Shown here: positions 10,150 to 19,156 of the stretch, piece after piece | Numbering within the stretch: the first letter of the stretch is position 1 | How the letters are laid out: each line of letters opens with the position of its first letter | Assembly (NCBI RefSeq): GCF_004216905.1 | Contig: NZ_SGXJ01000009.1 | Coordinates: forward strand, 1 to 64,000 | Direction of reading: 5' to 3' | DNA length: 64,000 nucleotides | DNA from: Kribbella sp. VKM Ac-2569 | GTDB lineage: Bacteria; Actinomycetota; Actinomycetes; Propionibacteriales; Kribbellaceae | The notes under the pieces: generated by a model | What the model saw: the letters and a program-made list of their open reading frames with translations, nothing else | What the model was told of the DNA's origin: nothing | Database searches by the model: none | Program-made: the position numbers and the translations under genes

Positions 10150-11700
10150 ATGTCCCCGTCAAGTCGGTCGTTGAGTCGTCGTGCGTTGCTCGGGTTCGCC
10201 TCGGCGGGGGCGGCGGCTGCGGTGCTGCCCGGGTGTGCTGACGGCAGCGGTACGTCGCCGGTTGGCGGGCAGCCGCGGTCCGGGGGCCGGCTGCGGGCGG
10301 TGTTCTCCGGTGGCGGCGCGGCCGAGGTGCTCGATCCGCATCAGACCAACCTGTACGTCGAGATCGCGCGGGCCAAGGCGTTGTTCGACAAGCTCGCGGA
10401 CTACGGCTCCGACATGTCGCCACAACCCCGGCTCGCCCAGGGCTGGGAGCCGAGCGCCGACCTGCGGACCTGGCGGATCACGTTGCGCGAGGCAAGCTTC
10501 CACGACGGTCGTCCGGTACGGCCCGCGGATGTGCTGGCGAGCTTCGCGCGGATCGTCGAGCCGGGATCCACCCGGCGCGCGAAGTCGGCCCTGTCGGTGA
10601 TCGATCTGGCGAACAGCCGCGCGATCGGCGACCGTACGATCGAGTTCCGGCTCAAGCGCCCGTACGGCGAATTCCCGAACGCACTCGCCACACTCGGGAC
10701 GTATATCGTGCCGGCAGGCACACCGGACCCGGCCAAGCCCATCGGGTCGGGCCCGTTCCGGTTCCGGTCGTTCGAGCCCGGCCGCAGTTTCGTTGCCGAG
10801 CGCAACCCTGACTACTGGGACGGGGCGCCGTACGTCGAGGAGCTGCACCTCGTGATCAGCAATGACGAGGCGGCGCGCGTGAACGCCCTGCTAGGCAAGC
10901 AGGTCGAGTACGCACACGACCTCACGCCGACCAGTGCCCGCACGCACGAGAAGACCGTTCAGATCCATCGACTTCCGCTGAGCAACTTCCACGGGCTCGC
11001 GATGAAGATCGATCGTCCGCCTTTCAACCGGCCCGAGCTACGGCAGGCGCTGTTCCACCTGGTCGACCGCGACGAGTTGATCCGGTCCGTGCTGCACGGG
11101 TCGGGTGAGGTCGGCAACGATCTCTACGGCAAGAACTACCGCTACTACGCCGATGGCCTGGGGCAGCGCAGCCAGGATCCCGAGCGCGCCAAGGCGCTGG
11201 TGAAGCAGGCCGGCGCCGACGGTCTCACGATCGATTTCGACACCTCCGACGCCTCGACCGGCCTGAAGGAGGCCGCACTGGCGATCAGCGACCAGGCGCG
11301 CGCCATCGGACTCCACCTGAACGTCAAGCTCGGCAACAAGGACACCTACTGGGCCGACATCGCGAAGAACGGCGTACTGGCCAGCTACCGGTCGGGCGCG
11401 ATGCCGCTCGAGTCGCACATCTCGCAGCGACTGCTGACAAGCTCCACGACGAACAACACGCAATGGCGGCGGCCGGAGTTCGACAAGCTGTACTACGACT
11501 CCCAGTCGACCACCGACGAGAAGCGGCGCGCCGACCTCTACCTGCGGATGCAGGAGCAGCTGTTCAACGAGGGCGGCTTCCTCTGGTGGGGCGTTTCGGA
11601 CTGGATCGTCGCGTCGGCGCCGACCGTGCAAGGCGTCGACGCCAACGCCCCCGCGAACACGCTGAACTGGGCGCGCTTCGACAAGGTCTGGATCGCGTGA
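10150..11700 (+). CDS. ABC importer substrate-binding lipoprotein (SBP_bac_5, peptide/nickel/opine type)
   Basis: 516 aa. The N-terminus has a twin-arginine signal (SLSRRALLGFA) and a lipobox-like LPGC, so it is probably a Tat-exported lipoprotein. The body is family 5 solute-binding protein: LDPHQTNLY, YADGLAQG-type AQGWEPSADLRTWRITLR, FHDGRPVRPADV, IGSGPFRF, and a C-terminal ALFHLVDRDELI section. The family binds di/oligopeptides, nickel chelates and metal-opine complexes. AGGAG/GAGG precedes the ATG. Its stop overlaps the GTG of the first permease (GTGA). Lying behind a Fur/Zur-like box, it may bind a metallophore or zinc chelate rather than a peptide; that is inference. Confidence 0.85.
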   Translation: MSPSSRSLSRRALLGFASAGAAAAVLPGCADGSGTSPVGGQPRSGGRLRAVFSGGGAAEVLDPHQTNLYVEIARAKALFDKLADYGSDMSPQPRLAQGWEPSADLRTWRITLREASFHDGRPVRPADVLASFARIVEPGSTRRAKSALSVIDLANSRAIGDRTIEFRLKRPYGEFPNALATLGTYIVPAGTPDPAKPIGSGPFRFRSFEPGRSFVAERNPDYWDGAPYVEELHLVISNDEAARVNALLGKQVEYAHDLTPTSARTHEKTVQIHRLPLSNFHGLAMKIDRPPFNRPELRQALFHLVDRDELIRSVLHGSGEVGNDLYGKNYRYYADGLGQRSQDPERAKALVKQAGADGLTIDFDTSDASTGLKEAALAISDQARAIGLHLNVKLGNKDTYWADIAKNGVLASYRSGAMPLESHISQRLLTSSTTNNTQWRRPEFDKLYYDSQSTTDEKRRADLYLRMQEQLFNEGGFLWWGVSDWIVASAPTVQGVDANAPANTLNWARFDKVWIA

Positions 11701-12635
11701 CACGGTACGTCGTCCATCGCTTGCTGCTCGGTATCGTCCAGGTCCTCGTGGTGATGACGGGGATGTTCTTCCTGACCGAGGCGCTGCCCGGCGACGCCGC
11801 GGTGACGATCGCCGGGGACAATCCGGACCCGGCGATCATCGCAGCGCTTCGGGAACGCCTCGGCCTGAACGAGTCGGCGTGGCATCGGCTCGGCGACTGG
11901 CTGGCCGCGGCGCTGCACGGCGACTTCGGTCACTCGTTGATCGGTCCCCGCTCGGTGGCGGACATCGTGGCGGCCGCAGCCGCGCCGACGGTCCTGCTGG
12001 CCGGCTTGACGGTGGTACTGCTCATTCCGTTGTCGCTGGGGCTCGGTCTGCTCGCCGCGCACAGGGAGGGCAGTCGTTGGGACCGCCTGATCACCGGGAG
12101 CACGGTCGGGCTGTACTCAGCTCCCGAGTTCGCGATGGGAATCCTCGTGGTCACGGTCTTCGCGGTGCAGCTCGGCTGGTTCCCACCAACAGCCGTCGGT
12201 ACGTCGCTCGCCGGCAACCCGGCCGTTCTCGTACTGCCGGTCTTCGTGCTCCTGCTGCGCCCGATCTGCTCGCTGAGCCGGTTGGTGCGGGCCGGGATGA
12301 TCGACGCGCAGCGGTCGGACTACGTCCGGCACGCAAGGAGGATCGGACTGTCGCCGGTCCGCATCCGGCTGCTACACGCGTTGCCCAACGCGCTCGCGCC
12401 ATCGGTCCAGCAACTGGCCCGCACGGTCGACTGGCTGGTCGGTGGGGTGATCGTCGTCGAGGCGATCTTCGTCGTCCCCGGCCTGGGAACCACCCTGGCC
12501 GAGGCGGTCGCGGCGCGCGACCTTCCGGTGGTCCAGGGGCTGGCCGTCCTGCTGGCAACCACCACTGTCGTGGTCAACCTCCTGGCCGACCTCGCGGCCC
12601 GTACGCTCGCGCCCGCGGCGGAGGGCGTCCGATGA
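11697..12635 (+). CDS. ABC importer permease 1 (DppB/NikB type)
   Basis: 312 aa, starting at GTG 11697, which overlaps the upstream TGA. The N-terminus (TRYVVHRLLLGIVQVLVVM) followed by LTEALPGD is the standard DppB/OppB opening. About six membrane spans follow, with a binding-protein-dependent transport loop around residues 205-235 (DYVRHARRIGLSPVRIRLLH) that contacts the ATPase, then ALAPSVQQLA and PGLGTTLAEAV. It pairs with the next gene to form the membrane channel. Its stop overlaps the next ATG (ATGA). Confidence 0.9.
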   Translation: MTRYVVHRLLLGIVQVLVVMTGMFFLTEALPGDAAVTIAGDNPDPAIIAALRERLGLNESAWHRLGDWLAAALHGDFGHSLIGPRSVADIVAAAAAPTVLLAGLTVVLLIPLSLGLGLLAAHREGSRWDRLITGSTVGLYSAPEFAMGILVVTVFAVQLGWFPPTAVGTSLAGNPAVLVLPVFVLLLRPICSLSRLVRAGMIDAQRSDYVRHARRIGLSPVRIRLLHALPNALAPSVQQLARTVDWLVGGVIVVEAIFVVPGLGTTLAEAVAARDLPVVQGLAVLLATTTVVVNLLADLAARTLAPAAEGVR

Positions 12636-13414
12636 AGACAGCGCGCGGTTACCTCCTGCCTGCGACCTTGTTCGCCGTACCACTCCTCCTTGCCTTGGTC
12701 GGCCCGTTCTTCGCCTCCGGCGACACGACCAAGGACGTGCCGTTCGGCGCCAACGGCCGCTTCGGAACCGACTTCGTGGGGCGCGACGTGTGGAACGAGG
12801 TGTTGCTGGGCGGACGGTCCCTGATCCTCGTCGCCGTCGCCGCCACGATCTGCACGTACATCGTCGCCGTACCGCTCGGACTGGTCGCCGGAATGACGCG
12901 AAGCCGCGCCCTGGACGAGCTGCTGATGCGGCCGCTCGATCTGTTGCTCGCGGTCCCGTCGATGCTGATGCTCCTGCTGCTCGTGTCGATCGCGCCGCAG
13001 TCCGTCTGGGTCCTCGTCGCGGTCGTTGCCCTCATCAACCTTCCGGACGTGATCCGGATCAGCCGGGCCGCCGCGCTGGCGCTGTCCGCGCGACCGGCCG
13101 TCGAAGCGATGCGGCTCCAAGGCGAGAGCCGGATCGGCATCGGCCTCGGGTACGTCGCCCGGTCGATGCGCCGGACCCTCGCGGCCGACATCGGCACGCG
13201 CTTCACCGGCGCGACCTACCTGATCGCCTCGGCCAGCTTCCTCGGCGTCGGCATCTCGCCACAGGCGAGCGACTGGGCCGCGATGGTCGACCGCAACCGC
13301 GGCGGCCTCTTCGTCCAGCCGTGGGCCGTCGTCGTACCGGCGTTGCTGCTCGTGATGATGGCGGTCGGCGCGAACCTCATCTTCGACCGCTTGCTCCGGG
13401 ACGAGGCCCGATGA
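12632..13414 (+). CDS. ABC importer permease 2 (DppC/NikC type)
   Basis: 260 aa, ATG at 12632 overlapping the previous stop. FGTDFVGRDVWNEVLLGGR is the characteristic DppC segment (usually GTDxxGRDxxSRxxxGAR). The ATPase-contact loop lies around SARPAVEAMRLQGESRIGI, and SFLGVGISPQASDWAAMV is the family C-terminal signature. It is slightly shorter than typical DppC (about 280-300 aa), mostly at the N-terminus. Its stop overlaps the ATG of the ATPase gene, so the four transporter genes are translationally coupled. Confidence 0.9.
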   Translation: MKTARGYLLPATLFAVPLLLALVGPFFASGDTTKDVPFGANGRFGTDFVGRDVWNEVLLGGRSLILVAVAATICTYIVAVPLGLVAGMTRSRALDELLMRPLDLLLAVPSMLMLLLLVSIAPQSVWVLVAVVALINLPDVIRISRAAALALSARPAVEAMRLQGESRIGIGLGYVARSMRRTLAADIGTRFTGATYLIASASFLGVGISPQASDWAAMVDRNRGGLFVQPWAVVVPALLLVMMAVGANLIFDRLLRDEAR

Positions 13415-14901
13415 ACGTCGTCGAAGTACGCGACCTCAGCGTGCGGATCGCCGAACGCGAGATCGTGTCCGGCCTCTCGTTCACCCTCGCGGCCGGCAGC
13501 ATCACCGCCCTGGTCGGAGAATCCGGCAGCGGCAAGACCACCACCGCTCTGGCCCTGCTCGGCGAGCGGCCGGCCACCGGGCATCTGCAGATCGCGGGAT
13601 CGATCGGCTACCTGCCGCAACAGCCGTCCGGAGCGTTGAACCCGGTACGACGGATCGGCGCCGTGCTGAAGGAGATCGCACGACTGCACGCACCACGTGC
13701 GCAGGTTCGGCAGCGGATCCTGGATGCGTTGCAACAAGCTCAGCTTCCCGACGGCGAGCAGCTGCTGCGCAGGTATCCGCACCAGCTTTCCGGCGGGCAA
13801 CAGCAGCGCGTTGTCCTCGCCCATGAGCTGATCGGCCGCCCCGCGCTTCTCATCGCCGACGAACCCAGCACCGGCCAGGACGCCGTGATCCGCGCCGGCC
13901 TGATCGACGAGCTGCGCGCCGTCGCCCAGCAAGGCATCGCGATCCTCGTCCTCACCCACGATCTGCACCTGGTACGCCGCCTCGCGCACCACGTGCTGGT
14001 CATGAACAGCGGCCGCATCGTCGAGGCCGGTCCGCCGGCAGAGGTCCTCTCTGCACCGCAGCACCCCTACACCCGGCGGCTGGTCGACGCCCAACGATTG
14101 AGCGCACTCCCCTCGTCGCCGCCGTCCGGCGCAGTTGTTCTCAAGGTGGACGACCTGGTCGCGGGCCATCGACGTACCGAGACACTGCACAAGGTCTCGC
14201 TGACCGTCGATGCCGGTGACACGCTCGCGATTGTCGGCCGCTCCGGCAGCGGCAAGACCACGCTGGCGCGATGCATAGCCGGCCTTCATCCCTATCGAAG
14301 CGGCGAGCTCCTCCTCGGCGACGCGCGGCTGTCGCCCCTGCTGCGAAGACGGACCCGCGAACAACTGGCCCGGATCCAATACGTCCACCAGGACACCCGG
14401 GCCTCGTTCAACGAGTTCACGCCCGTACTCGACCAGGTAGCCCGGACCGCCGAGCGGCTGCGCGGCCTGGATCGTGCCGAAGCGCGGCAACGCGCTGTCG
14501 ACGGCCTCAGCCGCCTCGGCATTCCCGAGTCAACGGCAACCCGCTTGCCCGCTGCGATGTCCGGTGGTGAATTGCAGCGCGCGGCGCTCGTTCGTGCTCT
14601 CCTGGCCGAACCGGACCTGCTGATCTGCGACGAGATCACGTCCGGCCTCGACACCGTCGTACAGGCAGAGCTCATCGAAGTACTGCGCACCCTGCAGGAG
14701 TCGACTCGTTGCGCGCTCCTGATCATCACGCACGACTTGTCGGTTGTCGCGTCTCTCGCCGGCCGGGTCGCCGTACTGGACTCCGGCCGGATCGTCGAAC
14801 ACGGCACCACCGCCGGCCTGCTGGCCGAGCCACAGCATCCGGTCACCCGCGCGTTGGTGACCGCCTCAGGTCTGGAGGAAACCCTTGACCCCATCGCCTG
14901 A
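13411..14901 (+). CDS. Dual ABC ATPase of peptide/nickel/opine importer (DppD-DppF fusion)
   Basis: 496 aa with two complete nucleotide-binding domains in one chain. Domain 1: Walker A GESGSGKT near residue 37, signature LSGGQQQR near 128, Walker B LLIADEPSTGQD. Domain 2: Walker A GRSGSGKT near residue 276, signature MSGGELQR, Walker B LLICDEITSGLD. Most Dpp/Opp systems use two separate ATPase genes; a fused form is common in some actinobacterial nickel and opine systems. It energises the two permeases upstream. The following TTG-start gene begins before its stop, so the operon continues. Confidence 0.92.
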   Translation: MNVVEVRDLSVRIAEREIVSGLSFTLAAGSITALVGESGSGKTTTALALLGERPATGHLQIAGSIGYLPQQPSGALNPVRRIGAVLKEIARLHAPRAQVRQRILDALQQAQLPDGEQLLRRYPHQLSGGQQQRVVLAHELIGRPALLIADEPSTGQDAVIRAGLIDELRAVAQQGIAILVLTHDLHLVRRLAHHVLVMNSGRIVEAGPPAEVLSAPQHPYTRRLVDAQRLSALPSSPPSGAVVLKVDDLVAGHRRTETLHKVSLTVDAGDTLAIVGRSGSGKTTLARCIAGLHPYRSGELLLGDARLSPLLRRRTREQLARIQYVHQDTRASFNEFTPVLDQVARTAERLRGLDRAEARQRAVDGLSRLGIPESTATRLPAAMSGGELQRAALVRALLAEPDLLICDEITSGLDTVVQAELIEVLRTLQESTRCALLIITHDLSVVASLAGRVAVLDSGRIVEHGTTAGLLAEPQHPVTRALVTASGLEETLDPIA

Positions 14902-15439
14902 ACGACGCCTTGGAGAGTACGTCGTACGCACCGCACGGCGGACCGACATCGACGGCGCGCGATCGGTCATGCTCGACACCTTCTACCACGTGTTCGGGCA
15001 CGGGTACATCCCCCGCTGGCACGCCGATGTCATCGACCCCGGTACGGCGTACTTCGACGATCCCCGGCAGCGGCTGTTCGTCGCCGTACTCGACGAGGAG
15101 GTCGTCGGAACCGCCGCCATACGTGCCGACGGCCCCAACAGCCCGCCGCACCCGCCCTGGATCGCCGAGCGGTACCCCTCCGGCACCACCGCCCAGCTCT
15201 TCCGCGTCTACGTCCGCCCCAGCCACCGCCGCCACGGTCTCGCCCGCGCCCTCGTCGACCTCGCCTGCCGTTTCGTTGCCGACACCCCCGGTTACGACAC
15301 GATCTACCTGCACACCAACGCGGCAGTCGAAGGCGCCGAACCCTTCTGGCGCAGCCTCGCCAACGAAATCCACGACGGCCGCACCGACCCCCGCCACAGC
15401 CCGGCCGTCCACTTCACAATCCCCATCCCCATCAGGTGA
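14885..15439 (+). CDS. GNAT-family N-acetyltransferase, last gene of importer operon
   Basis: 184 aa. TTG at 14885 has GGAGGA six bases upstream and lies inside the 3' end of the ATPase gene, so it is co-transcribed. GNAT features: an N-terminal VVRTARRTDIDGARSVM strand-helix, LFVAVLDEEVVGTAAIRA, and the acetyl-CoA loop region FRVYVRPSHRRHGLARALV (RxxGxA form) near residue 105-120. The acceptor is unknown. Coupling to a possible metal-chelate importer suggests it may modify the imported ligand or an amino-acid-like product. The 3' end overlaps the convergent gene at 15432 by 8 bp. Confidence 0.8.
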   Translation: MTPSPERRLGEYVVRTARRTDIDGARSVMLDTFYHVFGHGYIPRWHADVIDPGTAYFDDPRQRLFVAVLDEEVVGTAAIRADGPNSPPHPPWIAERYPSGTTAQLFRVYVRPSHRRHGLARALVDLACRFVADTPGYDTIYLHTNAAVEGAEPFWRSLANEIHDGRTDPRHSPAVHFTIPIPIR

Positions 15440-16169
15440 CGGGTACGTCGGTGACGACGGCGTAGTGGTCCGACGGCGGACGGCCGTGGTCCTCGTCGAA
15501 TCCGGTCAGGCGGGAGTCCGTCGGGACCAGACCGTCGTTGGCCAGGATGTAGTCGATCCGATGGTCCTCGAGCCATTCGCCGTTCCCCAGGTAGGGATTG
15601 CGGGAGCTGTAGGTGACGCCGTCGTACACCTGTTGTTGCCAGCAGTCGTCGAGCACGTCGAGCAGAGGCTCGAGCTCCGGGCGGTCGGGTGGCGCGTTCA
15701 AGTCACCGGCCACCACCACGTCGTCACCGCGGGCCCTGAGCTCGGACACGAGCGACGCCAGCGAACTCGCCTGCGCGAAGCGTTCCCGCTGATGGTCCTC
15801 TTCCCAGTCCAGGCAGCTGGTGATGAAGTGCAGACTGTCCTCGCCCAGCCGGATCTCCGCCCGGAGCGCGACGGTGCCGGTCGACAAGGTGTGCTGCTCG
15901 ACCGCCCGCAACGGAAAGCGGCTCAGAATGCCCAGCCCGAGCCGTACGCCGGGATCCGGGTCACGCGGCATCCGCGACGGCGCGAACACCGACGACATCC
16001 CCAACTCGAACCCGAACAGATCCGTCTGGGACTGTCCGTCGCCTCGCCAGGTTTCCTGCAGGGCAAGGAAATCGGGTCGTTGCGCCCGCACCGTTTCGGC
16101 GATCGCCCGCTGGCGCCGGAGCCAGTGGTCGCCGAACCGTCCCCACACGTTCCACGTCATGAACCTCAC
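15432..16169 (-). CDS. Endonuclease/exonuclease/phosphatase (EEP) family protein
   Basis: 245 aa. EEP fold landmarks in order: MTWNVWG at the N-terminus, FLALQETW (metal-binding Glu), VVVAGDLNAPPD (GDxN), HRIDYILA and a C-terminal SDHYAVV (catalytic Asp-His). The family includes sphingomyelinase-like phosphodiesterases, nucleases and inositol phosphatases; the substrate cannot be read from sequence and no signal peptide is seen. I chose GTG 16169 (VRFMTWNVWG) because GAGGAAGG precedes it at good spacing; ATG 16160 is the alternative. It is convergent with the GNAT gene. Confidence 0.82.
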   Translation of the reverse strand: MRFMTWNVWGRFGDHWLRRQRAIAETVRAQRPDFLALQETWRGDGQSQTDLFGFELGMSSVFAPSRMPRDPDPGVRLGLGILSRFPLRAVEQHTLSTGTVALRAEIRLGEDSLHFITSCLDWEEDHQRERFAQASSLASLVSELRARGDDVVVAGDLNAPPDRPELEPLLDVLDDCWQQQVYDGVTYSSRNPYLGNGEWLEDHRIDYILANDGLVPTDSRLTGFDEDHGRPPSDHYAVVTDVPVT

Positions 16170-16286
16170 TGCTGTTTCACCTTCCTCGTATCGCGCCGTA
16201 CCGGTACCCGCAACGACCCGAGGACACGCCGGTGAATCTGCTGATCCGGATGGGTTACCCGTCCGCCGATGGGGAACCAGGCGGGT

Positions 16287-16640
16287 ATGACTGTGAAGCT
16301 GAACAAGAAGGCGTTCGAGCACGCGAAAAGCCTTGTGGAGAAGGGCCAGACGGCCAAGGACGAGCGGGACGACTGGAGCGAGCACGCCCCGACCGCGGCC
16401 GAGCAGAACGCGTACCTCGACAAGCACGGCTGGAGCGATTACGGCCTGTGGTTCCTCGGTGTCGACACCGAGATGGACGAGGAGACCAAGGGACACTACG
16501 AGTTCCCGTACGGCGACTTCCAGCGGGTCCACCGCTGCGGCGTCATCAGCGCCGAGTCCCGCGCAGCGCAGTACAACCACGCCGACATCCAGCACGCACT
16601 AGAGCAGATCCACGAACTCCTCGACGGCGAGCACGCTTGA
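16287..16640 (+). CDS. Conserved small acidic protein, function unknown
   Basis: 117 aa, soluble and rich in charged residues, without signal or membrane segments. It opens MTVKLNKKAFEHAKSLV and carries WSDYGLWFLGVDTEMDEETK and FPYGDFQRVHRCGVISAES. I recognise it only as a type of short conserved actinobacterial protein and give it no function. ATG 16287 is preferred; the frame also has an ATG at 16269 without a visible ribosome site. A helical start, an acidic middle and a histidine-bearing end are the only structure evident. Confidence 0.7.
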   Translation: MTVKLNKKAFEHAKSLVEKGQTAKDERDDWSEHAPTAAEQNAYLDKHGWSDYGLWFLGVDTEMDEETKGHYEFPYGDFQRVHRCGVISAESRAAQYNHADIQHALEQIHELLDGEHA

Positions 16641-16738
16641 GACTCCCGGTCACCGTGGCCCCCAGGTCACCGGCCGGCGATACCGTGCGAGCAGCCGCCG
16701 GTCGGTGACATCACCCCGGTACCCGACTGCGTCAGGCG

Positions 16739-17755
16739 CTACTCCCGGGCGCCCTGGTCGAGGACCTTGTTCACGGAGCGTTCCAGCCGTGCTCTCGTTT
16801 CCTCGTCGGCGAGGTCGTCGCCGACGCGGTTGACGGTGTCCGCGATCGTGTGCCCGTGCTCGTACTGCTCGACGACGCGCGGATCGACGTACGACGCCCT
16901 GGCCACGGCCGGCGTGTTTCCGAGGTGCTCGGACACCTCCTCGAGCATCTCCTTCACCGCCGAGTTCAGCGCCTGCTTCGTGGTCGGCGGCTCCGCCTCG
17001 GCCAGATCCACCGCGGCGTGCACGGTCGCGGTCCAGGTCCGCAGGTCCTTCACGGTGAAGTCCTCACCGACCAGCTCGCGGAACCGGTCGTTGATCATCC
17101 CGGCATCGATCTCGTGATACTCGTCGCCGTCGCGATAGACCAGCAGCTGCGCCAACTTGTGCCGACCTCGCTTGAGCGACCGCACCGCTGCCACCAGGTT
17201 GGCGTCGTCCAGCTCGAACGTCCGCCGCTGCCCACCCTTCGCACGAAAGTCGAACACCAGCTTCCCGTGGCTGACCCGTACGTCGTCACGCAGCAACGTC
17301 GCCGCACCCCGGCTGCCGTACTCCTCGGCGTACTCCGTGTTGCCCGTCCGGAACACGCCGTAGTCCAGCATCCGTAACGCGACCGCGAGCACGCGCCGCC
17401 GCTGCAGGCCCCGCGCACGCAGGTCCTCGTCCACCGCCTCCCGGAATGCGGGCAGCTTGCGCGCCAACTGCCGCACGCGATCGTGCTTGTCCGCATCCTG
17501 CGCCGACCGCCAGTCGTCGTGGTACAGATACTGCCGGCGCCCGGCCTCATCGGTCCCGACGGCCTGGATGTGCCCGTTCGGGAACGGACAGATCCACACG
17601 TCCTGCCAAGCCGGCGGAATCGCCAGCGTCCGGATTCGCTCGACCGTGTCCGTCTCGTCGATGACGTTGCCCTCAGCATCGTGATAACTGAACCCGCGCC
17701 CTCGCCGCACGCGGGTGAACCCCGCCTGCTCCGGATGACTACGCCGCAACCGCAT
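16739..17755 (-). CDS. DNA topoisomerase IB (poxvirus type)
   Basis: 338 aa. This is the short bacterial type IB topoisomerase, which relaxes supercoils through a 3'-phosphotyrosyl bond without ATP. N-terminal domain: GFSYHDAEG, AIPPAWQDVWICP, GHIQAVGTD, RQYLYHDDW. Catalytic core: KLVFDFRAKGG, then VKDLRTWTATVHAA (catalytic Arg) and LGNTPAVARASYVDP, with the probable nucleophile Tyr289. ATG 17755 matches the usual family start; the frame extends to a GTG at 17821, which has no ribosome site. It is divergent from the P450 gene 75 bp away. Such genes are typically accessory and single-copy in actinobacteria. Confidence 0.9.
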   Translation of the reverse strand: MRLRRSHPEQAGFTRVRRGRGFSYHDAEGNVIDETDTVERIRTLAIPPAWQDVWICPFPNGHIQAVGTDEAGRRQYLYHDDWRSAQDADKHDRVRQLARKLPAFREAVDEDLRARGLQRRRVLAVALRMLDYGVFRTGNTEYAEEYGSRGAATLLRDDVRVSHGKLVFDFRAKGGQRRTFELDDANLVAAVRSLKRGRHKLAQLLVYRDGDEYHEIDAGMINDRFRELVGEDFTVKDLRTWTATVHAAVDLAEAEPPTTKQALNSAVKEMLEEVSEHLGNTPAVARASYVDPRVVEQYEHGHTIADTVNRVGDDLADEETRARLERSVNKVLDQGARE

Positions 17756-17830
17756 GCCCTGCCGGTACCCGCGCACGCCCCGTGGCAGACCCGACCGTTT
17801 CGGCAGCGGAGCGGCGGACACCGGACCAAC

Positions 17831-19156
17831 ATGTCGACTCTTCTGCCAACCGCTTCCGCGCCGGACTGCGCCCGGATCGTGCGCGACGTCCTCGGCCCGG
17901 TCGTCGCCCAGGGACCGATCCTTCGCAGACCACGCCTGGGCGCGCTCGCCGAGAAGCTACACGTCGACGACCGCGCGCTCCGTTGCGTCCGGCGGCTCCG
18001 TCGTCAGTACGGCGAGGGGCCCGTCCTGCTGCGGATCGCCGGGCGCACGATCGCACTCGTTCTCGCTGCCGACGACGTCCATCGACTGCTGGCGGAAACA
18101 CCCGAACCGTTCGCGGCCGCAACCGGTCTGAAGATCGGGGCGCTGACGCACTTCCAACCACATGCGGTCCTGGTCACCGGCCCGCCCCTCCGAGCCGGAC
18201 GTCGTGAGCTGAACGAGGATGCGCTCGACAGTCACCTACCTGTACATCGTCACGGCCACCGGTTCGTCGAGGTGGTCAACGAGGAGCTCGACGGCCTGGA
18301 CGCCAGCACCCTGGGCTGGAACGAGTTCCGCACCGTCTGGTCTCGCGTCGTACGCCGGATCGTGCTCGGGGATGCGGCCCGCAACGACGTGGAGCTCACC
18401 GAGCAACTCGACCAGCTCCGCGCCGACGCGAACTGGGCGCAACTGGGCCCGGCTCACGACGATGTTCGCGCACGCTTCCTCGGGACCCTCTCCCAGTACG
18501 TCGACAAGGCCGAAACCGGAAGCCTCGTCGAGGCCCTCGACCGACACTCCGAGGCACTCGACCCGGCCGGTCAGGTGCCGCACTGGCTGTTCGCCTTCGA
18601 CGCCGCCGGCATCGCGCTCTGGCGACTCCTCGCCGTACTCGGCACCGACCGGTCGAGACTCGAGCCCATCGTCGCCGAGGCACATCACCCAGAGGCTTCG
18701 CCCTTGCTGGCCCATGCCGGCGCCGCAATGCAGGAGTCCGTCCGGTTGTGGCCCACTACTTTGGTCGTCCTGCGTCAGTCGCACGAGGACACCGAATGGC
18801 GTGGCAGGATCGCGCCGGCCGGTGCCGAGTTCGTGATCGTGAGCTCGGTGTTCCATCGCGACGACGACGCACTCGACTTCGCGAACCGGTTCGAACCGGC
18901 GGTCTGGCTGGACGGCCGCGCCGACGGTCCCTGGCCGATCATCCCGTTCAGCGAAGGTCCCGCCGGGTGCCCAGGACGGAACGTCGTACTACTCACCACC
19001 AGCGCCGCGGTCAGCCACATCGCCGATCGCTACGACCTCGACGTCGATCCGACGACCCGCGCGAAGCTGGCCGAGTCGATGCCCGGCACGTTCAACCATG
19101 CCGGCGTACGCATCGGCTTCTGGACGGCTCAGGACCGACCGGGCAGGAACTCCTGA
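17831..19156 (+). CDS. Cytochrome P450, atypical I-helix
   Basis: 441 aa, soluble. The K-helix ExxR is ESVR in MQESVRLWPTT. The haem loop is FSEGPAGCPG, with the thiolate ligand at about Cys380. The I-helix reads WLFAFDAAGIALWRLLAVLG: the usual (A/G)Gx(D/E)T oxygen-activation motif is AGIAL, lacking both acid and threonine. P450s without this pair often act as peroxygenases, isomerases or on substrates that supply the proton path. No ferredoxin gene is adjacent. Start ATG 17831 is the first in a well-biased frame. The 3' end overlaps the convergent ThDP gene by 28 bp. Confidence 0.85.
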   Translation: MSTLLPTASAPDCARIVRDVLGPVVAQGPILRRPRLGALAEKLHVDDRALRCVRRLRRQYGEGPVLLRIAGRTIALVLAADDVHRLLAETPEPFAAATGLKIGALTHFQPHAVLVTGPPLRAGRRELNEDALDSHLPVHRHGHRFVEVVNEELDGLDASTLGWNEFRTVWSRVVRRIVLGDAARNDVELTEQLDQLRADANWAQLGPAHDDVRARFLGTLSQYVDKAETGSLVEALDRHSEALDPAGQVPHWLFAFDAAGIALWRLLAVLGTDRSRLEPIVAEAHHPEASPLLAHAGAAMQESVRLWPTTLVVLRQSHEDTEWRGRIAPAGAEFVIVSSVFHRDDDALDFANRFEPAVWLDGRADGPWPIIPFSEGPAGCPGRNVVLLTTSAAVSHIADRYDLDVDPTTRAKLAESMPGTFNHAGVRIGFWTAQDRPGRNS

